Shown here: positions 44,833 to 51,959 of the stretch, in pieces
How positions within the stretch are numbered: position 1 is the stretch's first letter
Layout: the number at the start of each line of letters is the position of its first letter
Assembly (NCBI GenBank): GCA_020027205.1
Contig: JAHRAQ010000015.1
Location: forward strand, 41,993 to 105,992
Origin: Nitrospirales bacterium
GTDB taxonomy: Bacteria; Nitrospirota; Nitrospiria; Nitrospirales; UBA8639
Reading direction: 5' to 3'
Length of the DNA: 64,000 nucleotides
Notes under the pieces: generated by a model
What the model saw: only the letters and a program-made list of their open reading frames with translations
The model's database searches: none
What the model was told of the DNA's origin: nothing
Program-made: the position numbers and the translations under genes

Positions 44833-46014
44833 TCAACGCGGATCACGTTCGCGTTCACGAGTTTTCGATTTCGCGGACGTCCCGCGCGACACAACGCCGG
44901 TGACCAGCAGATCGTTTCCAAGACACCGCACGCGCACGTCGGACACCGCCGCCATGCCGGGCAAACTCCGGGGCGACGTCCCGCCCAGAACGCCCACGGC
45001 GTCGCGCCCGCCCATCAGCGTCGGCGCCACGTACAGACACACCCGGTTCACCAGGCCCTCGCGCAAAAATCCGGCGTTCAACTCGCCGCCGCCTTCGAGC
45101 AGCAGACTGATTATGCCGCGCCTGCCGAGTTCGCGGAGGCAACGACGAATCGGCACGCGACCGCCCTTGCGCGCCAACGCCGGCACCAACACCTCCGCGC
45201 CCACGTCGCGCAGCCGTTGAATTTTTGCGCGGTCGGCGCGCGTCGTCGTCGCCACCACCGTCGGCGCACGGGCCATGTCCCGCAACACCCGCGCCGACAG
45301 CGGGGTTCGCAGCCGGCTGTCAAAGACGACCCTGACCGGCGCGCGCGTGGCCGGTGCGCGCCGTGTCGACGCCGCCGCTCTCGCCGTCAACCGGGGGTCG
45401 TCGCGCAGCACCGTGTTCACCCCCACGGCAATCGCGCCGACCCCACTGCGCAGGCGATGCACATGCGCCCTCGCCTCGGCGCCGGTGATCCACTTCGACG
45501 CGCCGGTCGCCGTGGCGATCTTGCCGTCCAGCGTCATCGCAGATTTCAGAATGACGAACGGCCGGCCGGTGCGCGTCCAGTGGCAGTACGCTTCGTTCAG
45601 CGCCGCCGCCTCCCGTTGCAGACAGCCGACGTCCACGGCAATCCCCCGGCGCCGAAGTTGTCGAATGCCGCGCCCCGACACGCGCGGGTTGGGGTCGAGC
45701 ATCGCCACCACGACGCGGCGCACGCCGGACGCGATAATGGCCGGCACGCAGGGCGGCGTGCGTTTGTCGGTATGACAACAGGGTTCCAGCGTGGTGTAGA
45801 GCGTGGCTCGACGGGCGCGCGACCCGGCGCGGCGCAACGCCGTGATTTCGGCGTGGGGCTTGCCGGCGCGCATGTGCCATCCGCGCCCGACGACCGTGCC
45901 GCCGGCGACCACCACCGCGCCGACCATGGGATTCGGGTCGGTCATCCCCCGCCCGCGCGCGGCGAGCGCGAGGGCCTGCGTCGTCCAATGAACGTCCCGC
46001 TCGGCGGCGTTCAC
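44833..46014 (-). CDS. ribD: Bifunctional riboflavin biosynthesis protein RibD
   Basis: RibD deaminates and then reduces the pyrimidine in riboflavin synthesis. The N-terminal deaminase has DPNPMVGAVVV, HAEI.AL and the zinc motif PCCHTDKRTPPC; the C-terminal reductase has SAMTLDGKIAT and LLLEGGGELNAGFL. The start is a GTG at 46014 in a GTGA overlap with the ppdK stop; the frame to 46308 is overlong, because conserved sequence begins just after 46014. About 393 residues. Arg-rich linkers appear between domains. Confidence 0.92.
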   Translation of the reverse strand: MNAAERDVHWTTQALALAARGRGMTDPNPMVGAVVVAGGTVVGRGWHMRAGKPHAEITALRRAGSRARRATLYTTLEPCCHTDKRTPPCVPAIIASGVRRVVVAMLDPNPRVSGRGIRQLRRRGIAVDVGCLQREAAALNEAYCHWTRTGRPFVILKSAMTLDGKIATATGASKWITGAEARAHVHRLRSGVGAIAVGVNTVLRDDPRLTARAAASTRRAPATRAPVRVVFDSRLRTPLSARVLRDMARAPTVVATTTRADRAKIQRLRDVGAEVLVPALARKGGRVPIRRCLRELGRRGIISLLLEGGGELNAGFLREGLVNRVCLYVAPTLMGGRDAVGVLGGTSPRSLPGMAAVSDVRVRCLGNDLLVTGVVSRGTSAKSKTRERERDPR

Positions 46015-48917
46015 CGGCGGCGCGGCGCGCGTGATGGGCGTGATGGACGCGACGTGCGGCGTGATGGACGCGCGGCGCGTGACCGCGTCCCGGCCTTCGA
46101 CGAGGCCGCGGCGTTCACGCGACGCGCGCCGGCGGCGGTCGCCCCGGCGGATCGCGCCGCCGGCGTTTTGCGCCGCGCCGCCGGTGTCTTTTTCCCGGCG
46201 CGCGTCCGCTCGCCCGCCTCCGCCACCGCGGCCTGCGCCGCCGCCAGCCGGGCAATGGGCACCCGGTAGGGCGAACAACTCACGTAGTCGAGACCGAGGT
46301 CGTGGCAAAACTCCACCGAACTCGGCTCCCCGCCATGTTCCCCGCAGATGCCCAGTTTCAGATCCGGGCGCGTCGCGCGCCCTTCGCGCATGGCCAGCCG
46401 CATGACCGCGCCCACGCCTTCCCGGTCAAGGACGGCGAAGGGATCAAACTCCAGCAGATTGTGGTCGCGGTAAAACGCCGTGAACTTGCCCGCGTCGTCC
46501 CTGGAAAATCCGTACGTGGTCTGGGTCAGGTCATTCGTGCCGAAGGAAAAAAACTCCGCGTCCTCGGCGATCTGCCCCGCCGTCACCGCCGCGCGCGGCA
46601 ACTCAATCATGGTCCCGACCAGATAGGTCAATTTTTTTCCGTACCGTTTCATAGTGGCGTCGGCGACTTCTTTGATTAAATCTTTTTGCGCTTTCATTTC
46701 CGAGGCCATGCCCACCAGCGGGATCATGATTTCCGGTACGATGTTCGCGCCTTCTTTCGCCAGTTCGCAGGCCGCTTCCATGATCGCGCGCACCTGCATC
46801 CGGGTAATCTCCGGCATCGTAATGCCCAGACGGCAGCCCCGGAGGCCGAGCATGGGATTGAACTCGTGCAATTCCTCCACGCGCGCCAGCATGGTGCGCG
46901 TGTCCCGAATCTCCTGGGAATCCTTTTTTTCGATGTCGGCCCGCGCGAGTTCCACCATGAGGTGTTCGCGTTTCGGCAGGAACTCATGCAGGGGCGGGTC
47001 CAGCAGCCGAATGGTGACCGGATAGCCTTTCATCTCCCGGTACAGCCCCATGAAATCTTTTTTCTGCAACGGCAGCAGTTGTTCCAGATACCGCTCCCGC
47101 TCGGCGCGCGTCGAGGCCAGGATCATGGCCTGCATAATCGGCGCGCGATCCTCCGCAAAAAACATGTGCTCCGTCCGGCACAGCCCGATGCCCTCCGCGC
47201 CGACCCCGCGCGCGATGCGCGCCTGGCCCGGATCATCGGCGTTGGCCCGCACGCGGAGACGCCGCACCTCGTCGGCCCATTTCAGAATGGTGGAAAAATA
47301 GCGGAACTTCTCGGAACGCGCCGAGGGCAGGGCGCCCTGCAGGACCCGCATCACGTCCGATTCGACCACGGACAGCATCCCGCCGTACACCAGTCCGGAA
47401 AATCCGTTCAGGGAAATCGCATCCCCTTCCTTGAACACCGACGGCCCAATCCGCACCTTGGCTTCATCCTCGAAGACTTCAAGGTCCTCGCATCCGGCGA
47501 CGCAGACCTTGCCCATCTGCCGCGCCACCACCGCGGCGTGGGAGGTCATGCCGCCGGTCGCCGTCAAAAACCCTTCCGAGGCGTACATGCCGTGGATGTC
47601 GTCGGGACTGGTTTCCTTGCGGACGAGCACCGCCGGCTCGCCCCGCGCCTTCATCGCCACGGCCCCGTCCGGCGTCAGGACAATTTTCCCGCAGGCCGCC
47701 CCCGGCCCGGCGGGCAGCCCCTTGCCGATGAACTGGCATTTCGTTTCTTCGTGCGGTTCAAACACGGGGTACAGATATTGCGCCAGTTGCGCCGGTTCCA
47801 CGCGGCACAGGGCGTCGTGTTTTTTCACCAGCCCTTCGCGCACCATGTCCACGGCGATCCGCACCGCCGCAATCCCCGTGCGCTTGCCCGCCCGCGTCTG
47901 CAGCATGAACAGCCGGCCTTCCTGAATCGTGAACTCCATGTCCTGCATGTCGCGGTAATGCGTTTCCAGAATGCGCTGGGTGGCCACGAGGTCCCGGTAG
48001 GCGGCGGGCAGCGCGTGTTTCAACGCGTCGATCCGCAGCGGCGTGCGCACGCCCGCGACGACGTCTTCGCCCTGGGCGTTCAACAGACATTCCCCGAACA
48101 ACGCGCGTTCCCCCGTGGACGGATTGCGGGAAAACATCACGCCGGTGCCGCTGGTGTCCCCCATGTTCCCGAACACCATCGCCACCACGTTGACCGCCGT
48201 GCCCCACGTCTCCGGGATGTGATAGATTTTTCGATAGGCCACGGCCCGGTCCCCGTGCCAGGACGCAAAGACCGCCTTCACCGCCATCTTGAGTTGCTCA
48301 AACGGGTCCTCGGGCAACGCGCGGCCGGTGTCCCGCGTGATGACCGCCCGGCATTCCTCGACCACGTCGCCGAGGGCGCCGGCGGACATCTCGGTGTCGG
48401 TCGCCGCCCCCACCTGTCGTTTTTTCCGTTCGAAGATGCCGTCGAAGGTGTCCCTGGGCACGCCCATCACCACGGCGCCGAACACCGTGACAAACCGGCG
48501 GTACGAATCCAGGGCAAACCGTTCATTGCGCGTTTTGCGGGCCAGCCCCCGCACCGTGCGCGCGTTCATGCCCAAGTTCAGCACCGTGTCCATCATGCCG
48601 GGCATGGACGCGCGCGCGCCGGAGCGCACGGCCACCAGCAACGGATTGTCCTCGTCGCCGAAACCGGCGCGCATGGAGCGTTCCACCCGCTTCAGCCCCC
48701 GCAAGGTCTGCTCCCACATGCCCCTGGGATATGTGCCGCGGGTTCGAAAATATTCGAGGCAGGCGTCCGTTGTGATGGTAAATCCCGGCGGGACGCGGAT
48801 GTTCAGGTTCGTCATCTCGGCGAGGCCCGCGCCTTTCCCGCCCAGCAATGCTTTCATGTCGCCCCGGCCTTCGGCTTTGCCGTCGCCGAAGTAATAGACG
48901 TACTTCCTGTTCCGCAT
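46011..48917 (-). CDS. ppdK: Pyruvate, phosphate dikinase
   Basis: PPDK interconverts pyruvate and PEP with ATP and phosphate. The ATP-grasp domain starts with YYFGDG and LLGGKGAGLAEM; the swivelling phosphohistidine domain has GGMTSHAAVVARQMGK; the PEP-binding barrel ends with GICGEHGGEPSSVEFCHDLG and LDYVSCSPYRVPIARLAAAQA. After this normal end there are about 65 extra residues rich in Ala, Arg, Ser and Thr that look repeat-derived. Start ATG 48917 follows GGGGGG; the 15-residue longer version lacks one. About 968 residues against a usual 880. Confidence 0.94.
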   Translation of the reverse strand: MRNRKYVYYFGDGKAEGRGDMKALLGGKGAGLAEMTNLNIRVPPGFTITTDACLEYFRTRGTYPRGMWEQTLRGLKRVERSMRAGFGDEDNPLLVAVRSGARASMPGMMDTVLNLGMNARTVRGLARKTRNERFALDSYRRFVTVFGAVVMGVPRDTFDGIFERKKRQVGAATDTEMSAGALGDVVEECRAVITRDTGRALPEDPFEQLKMAVKAVFASWHGDRAVAYRKIYHIPETWGTAVNVVAMVFGNMGDTSGTGVMFSRNPSTGERALFGECLLNAQGEDVVAGVRTPLRIDALKHALPAAYRDLVATQRILETHYRDMQDMEFTIQEGRLFMLQTRAGKRTGIAAVRIAVDMVREGLVKKHDALCRVEPAQLAQYLYPVFEPHEETKCQFIGKGLPAGPGAACGKIVLTPDGAVAMKARGEPAVLVRKETSPDDIHGMYASEGFLTATGGMTSHAAVVARQMGKVCVAGCEDLEVFEDEAKVRIGPSVFKEGDAISLNGFSGLVYGGMLSVVESDVMRVLQGALPSARSEKFRYFSTILKWADEVRRLRVRANADDPGQARIARGVGAEGIGLCRTEHMFFAEDRAPIMQAMILASTRAERERYLEQLLPLQKKDFMGLYREMKGYPVTIRLLDPPLHEFLPKREHLMVELARADIEKKDSQEIRDTRTMLARVEELHEFNPMLGLRGCRLGITMPEITRMQVRAIMEAACELAKEGANIVPEIMIPLVGMASEMKAQKDLIKEVADATMKRYGKKLTYLVGTMIELPRAAVTAGQIAEDAEFFSFGTNDLTQTTYGFSRDDAGKFTAFYRDHNLLEFDPFAVLDREGVGAVMRLAMREGRATRPDLKLGICGEHGGEPSSVEFCHDLGLDYVSCSPYRVPIARLAAAQAAVAEAGERTRAGKKTPAARRKTPAARSAGATAAGARRVNAAASSKAGTRSRAARPSRRTSRPSRPSRAPRRR
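46020..46215. repeat. Low-complexity repeat coding the ppdK tail
   Basis: Degenerate CGTGATGGACGCG and GGCGCGCCGG words repeat through the last 65 codons of ppdK, giving an Arg/Ala/Ser/Lys-rich tail. Confidence 0.6.
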
Positions 48918-48990
48918 GGGTCGTGGTCCCCCCCGGCGACTCCCGTGGAAGCCGCCCGGCACGTGTGAACGTCCGCATCAAGAACCGGAA

Positions 48991-49013
48991 CGGAAATTTA
49001 CCATAAATTTCCG
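48991..49013. promoter_or_regulatory. Perfect inverted repeat at the restriction-island edge
   Basis: CGGAAATTTA and TAAATTTCCG (10-bp perfect arms) are separated by CCA. It overlaps the -10 side of a possible minus-strand ppdK promoter (TTGAGA-N16-TAAATT) and marks the change from GC-rich to AT-rich DNA. It could be an operator or a terminator. Confidence 0.5.
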
Positions 49014-49049
49014 ATTTCTCAAAACATCTACTAATACCCCAAACAAGTG

Positions 49050-49079
49050 TTGACAATCCTTCAATCCTATAATAGGATA
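49050..49079 (+). promoter_or_regulatory. Methyltransferase promoter with palindromic operator
   Basis: TTGACA (49050-49055) and TAGGAT (49073-49078) are 17 nt apart. The 15-bp perfect palindrome ATCCTATAATAGGAT (49064-49078) covers the -10 region, a likely binding site for the controller protein of the system. Confidence 0.55.
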
Positions 49080-49114
49080 TTCCTAGAGTCCGATAATCGA
49101 TGCGGAGGGTCATT

Positions 49115-50188
49115 ATGCCAGCACAAACGAAGGTTTATCACGGTTCGATTCCGGCAAGTACAGTCGGCAGAGGCAAATCCTTTCAATCTCTTGGAGATCA
49201 GAAAGTAGCCGTTCTGCCTTGGCATGATGAATATGCGCATTTATTTTGCGGAGATTCCCTGGTTCATTACAAGTTTTGGGAGCACCCCGATGTTATTGTG
49301 TCCGATGGCGGATATGGGATTCTGGGCTTTGAGGGCGATACCTTTGATCATATGGAATTGCCATCGTGGTATGAACCACACGTTAAAGAATGGAGCAAGT
49401 ATGCCACTCCCAAAACGACGCTTTGGTTCTGGAATTCCGAAATAGGCTGGGCTACGGTACATCCGGTTCTTGAAAAACATGGCTGGAGATATCTTACCTG
49501 CAATATCTGGAATAAAGGCAAGGGACACATTGCAGGCAATATAAATACGTCAAAAATCAGACGATTCCCGGTTGTAACAGAAGTATGCGCCCATTATGTT
49601 TTTGAAGGAAAAACTGACGACTTGACTCTGCGAGATTGGCTCATAAGAGAATGGAAACGTACCGGTTTGTCAATGCGAGAAGCCAATATCGCATGTGGCG
49701 TCAAGGATGCCGCTGTCAGAAAATATTTGGACAAAGGCCATCTGTGGTATTTCCCGCCACCTGAAATGTTTAGAAAACTGGCGGACTATGCAAACAACCA
49801 TGGCAACGAAGAAGGAAGGCCATATTTCAGTCGTGACGGCAAAACCCCGATGGGAAGCAATGAGTGGGCTAATATGCGAGCATTTTTTCGCTGTCCCCAC
49901 GGATATACAAATGTCTGGGAGCGCGGTGCATTGCATGGAAAAGAGAGAATTAAAGCACCCAGGAAACTCACAAAGGCCGCACATCTGAATCAAAAGCCAC
50001 TGGACTTAATGAAATTGATTATAGAGTCGAGCAGCAATGAAGGAGAAGTAATCTGGGAGCCATTTGGTGGATTGTTTAGTGCGGCGTTGGCGGCAAAACT
50101 AACACACCGAAAGGCATTTTCAAGCGAAATTGACGCCGATTACTTTCAACTCGGTGTCAATAGATTTAGAAATTTGGAACTTTTTTAA
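49115..50188 (+). CDS. Type II DNA methyltransferase (N4-cytosine/N6-adenine)
   Basis: The 357-residue amino-methyltransferase has its catalytic motif IV as SDGGYG (63-68) near the N terminus and the SAM motif I as EPFGGLFSAALAA near the C terminus, so the order is that of the beta class. The usual DPPY/SPPY is here SDGGY, a variant seen in a subgroup with the ATPKTTLWFWN...GWATVHP.LE.HGW block, also present. The ATG at 49115 has GGAGGG at 5 nt. It converges on the endonuclease gene, with 23 bases of 3' overlap. AT-rich, unlike the neighbours. Recognition site unknown. Confidence 0.88.
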   Translation: MPAQTKVYHGSIPASTVGRGKSFQSLGDQKVAVLPWHDEYAHLFCGDSLVHYKFWEHPDVIVSDGGYGILGFEGDTFDHMELPSWYEPHVKEWSKYATPKTTLWFWNSEIGWATVHPVLEKHGWRYLTCNIWNKGKGHIAGNINTSKIRRFPVVTEVCAHYVFEGKTDDLTLRDWLIREWKRTGLSMREANIACGVKDAAVRKYLDKGHLWYFPPPEMFRKLADYANNHGNEEGRPYFSRDGKTPMGSNEWANMRAFFRCPHGYTNVWERGALHGKERIKAPRKLTKAAHLNQKPLDLMKLIIESSSNEGEVIWEPFGGLFSAALAAKLTHRKAFSSEIDADYFQLGVNRFRNLELF

Positions 50189-51080
50189 AATGGAGATGTT
50201 TCGCCAGGACATCCATAAGCATTCGATTGTTGCCTTTTGAAAAAATGTCAAGCCAATTTTTGATCGGCATCCCGTGAAATGATTTATCCATGACGGCAAC
50301 TTTAAATTTTTCTATGCCGTCGTGATTGATACGGTCCATTTTGGCGTAATTTGTATCCAGCCGATACTTATATCGCGCCATTAAGGTTCGTAGTTTGTGT
50401 TGGTAGTGTGGAGTTGGTCGGTACATTTTCCCTCTTCTGCCCCATGAGGCAACAACCTTCTGTGCCTCAATAAACTTTCCCCTGTTAAGTTGAAACTTAT
50501 ATCCGTTGGTATTTGTCTGTTGCAAATTGTCGGTTCTGCGAGAGGTATCTTCAGGCTCCAGAACTAAATAGTCCGGCGGATTATGGTAATGATTGTCCCT
50601 GGATTTGGCCACGGAAATCCCGGAGGTGATCAACATATCAAACAGCAATGGCTTCCCGTAGATTACGTACTCTGGCAACCATACGAGGAGAATCACATAT
50701 GTCTGGTCGTTCTCAAAATGATTCTGGCTGTCCTTAAAACGCCCCGTTATTTCGGTGGAAAATGGATACCACGCTTTTATCTCAAATCCTGGCTTGGGCA
50801 CAATGTTGCCATCGAGAATAATGTCGGGAAAACCAGGATCTTGCCGAACCCACCTTCCATGCTTTGCATAGTCGTTAAATGAATTCAGGAACTTTGCCGT
50901 ATCATGTTCAATCAAGTTCCCGACCAATGGAGACAGTTTGGAAACGATTTTGTGCAATTTGGCAAGATCAACCGCTGCTTCAAGATTGGATGGTTTGGCA
51001 ATGTTGAAAATGTCAAACGAACGCCCCGGAAGCCTTGCAAGATGCCGACTTGCGATTTTAATGACAGACTTTGCATTCAT
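50166..51080 (-). CDS. Type II restriction endonuclease (PD-(D/E)xK fold)
   Basis: The 304-residue protein lies next to a DNA methyltransferase and a controller. It has a PD-(D/E)xK nuclease core: P85-D86 in GFPDIILDG and E100-I-K102 in GFEIKAW. The rest is not recognised, as usual for these enzymes. Its ATG overlaps the stop of the controller gene in ATGA, so it is expressed behind the controller. It should cut the site protected by the methyltransferase. Confidence 0.82.
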   Translation of the reverse strand: MNAKSVIKIASRHLARLPGRSFDIFNIAKPSNLEAAVDLAKLHKIVSKLSPLVGNLIEHDTAKFLNSFNDYAKHGRWVRQDPGFPDIILDGNIVPKPGFEIKAWYPFSTEITGRFKDSQNHFENDQTYVILLVWLPEYVIYGKPLLFDMLITSGISVAKSRDNHYHNPPDYLVLEPEDTSRRTDNLQQTNTNGYKFQLNRGKFIEAQKVVASWGRRGKMYRPTPHYQHKLRTLMARYKYRLDTNYAKMDRINHDGIEKFKVAVMDKSFHGMPIKNWLDIFSKGNNRMLMDVLAKHLHFKKVPNF

Positions 51081-51352
51081 TTAACGTCTTTTTGTTTGTT
51101 TTTATTATTCAGCGCGATGATCAACTCAACTGGATCGAAGTTAATGATACGGCAGATGTTGATAAACTCAATGAAATCCATTCGCCTTTCACCGCTTTCA
51201 ATTTTGGACACAAAGGATTGCGGTTTCCCTAATTTTTCCGCAAGGCTTTGTTGGGAAATGCCCGCGATGTGCCTTTTATTTATCAACCAATCAAGCATGA
51301 TTTTGTATTCGCGTTTGTAAAAAGATTTCATCAGGGTCTCACAAGTAATCAT
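51077..51352 (-). CDS. XRE-family controller of the restriction system
   Basis: A 91-residue helix-turn-helix protein: QQSLAEKLGKPQSFVSKIESGERR is a textbook Cro/CI-type HTH and is followed by MDFIEFINICR..NFDPVELI. In type II systems such C proteins delay the endonuclease until the host is methylated. The ATG at 51352 or at 51331 may be used. The gene sits just inside the AT-rich island, directly ahead of the endonuclease. Confidence 0.85.
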   Translation of the reverse strand: MITCETLMKSFYKREYKIMLDWLINKRHIAGISQQSLAEKLGKPQSFVSKIESGERRMDFIEFINICRIINFDPVELIIALNNKNKQKDVK

Positions 51353-51549
51353 GCGCTAGGAACCGCGTCTCATACCACGTCAACAGACGGCGCTTGGCCC
51401 ACATGCCCAGCCGGATGACCGCGCCGGGATTCCGCCACACCACGGCGGCCACGCCCTCATCCCCGCGTATTCCCTCTCCTGCCTACCGTCGTGCCGGCAT
51501 TCCCCCTCTCCCGCCGTCATGCCCGCGTCCCCCCGCCGTCCCTCTCCCT
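51353..51549. other. Intergenic GC-rich stretch, possible gene remnant
   Basis: From 51470 down to the island edge the minus strand has an open frame reading VVWRNPGAVIRLGMWAKRR and then runs out at a TGA within the controller gene. It may be the tail of a gene broken by the island and by repeats. The rest is pyrimidine-rich low-complexity sequence of the CCGTCATGCCCGCC kind. Confidence 0.25.
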
Positions 51550-51662
51550 CCGTCATTCCCGACGTTAGTAGTCGGGAATCCATCCTTCAGTTGTCCTTCC
51601 CTCCCCCGCAGGACAAAGAAACAGCAAGATGGATTCCCGACAAAAGACGTCGGGAATGACAG
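51550..51662. repeat. Composite hairpin repeat, copy 8
   Basis: Inverted first-type pair with GTTAGTAGTC in the left loop and CAAAAGACGTC in the right. Confidence 0.9.
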
Positions 51663-51753
51663 AGGGGGACAAGTGCCGTCGTCATGCCCTCGCCGTCCCG
51701 CCATCGTCATACCCTCGCCGTCCCGCCCGCGTTTCCCCGCCGTCCCTCTCCCG

Positions 51754-51895
51754 CCGTCATTCCCGACGTTAGTAGTCGGGAATCCATCCTTCTCCATCCT
51801 TTTCCGTCACTCCCGACATTTGTAATCAGGAATCCTTCCTTTTCCTTCCTTTTCCGTCATTCCCGACATTTTTAATCGGGAATCCATCCTTCTTT
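51754..51895. repeat. Three same-direction hairpin modules in tandem
   Basis: Left-type arms start at 51754, 51804 and 51854 (each CCGTCA.TCCCGAC...GGAATCC.TCCTT), exactly 50 bp apart, with no inverted partner. The middle copy has decayed (CACTCCCGAC, ATCAGGAAT). Confidence 0.88.
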
Positions 51896-51959
51896 TCCCC
51901 ATCCCGCCCATTCGCAATCGGAGGACGGACGGAGCGCCATGCGCCGGCGCAATGACTCC

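Noticed and set aside
46015..46308. N-terminal extension of ribD by 98 codons
   Set aside because: It lies inside ppdK and is low-complexity; conserved RibD sequence begins right after the GTG at 46014.
46686..48968. 760-codon plus-strand open frame opposite ppdK
   Set aside because: Antisense shadow of ppdK, with no recognisable domain.
51360..51470. Coding sequence for the tail of a disrupted protein
   Set aside because: Only about 35 codons are open, no family is recognised and there is no start; kept only as a possible remnant.
51754..51895. CRISPR array
   Set aside because: Three 50-bp-spaced units are hairpin modules of the dispersed repeat family with no unique spacers and no cas genes nearby.
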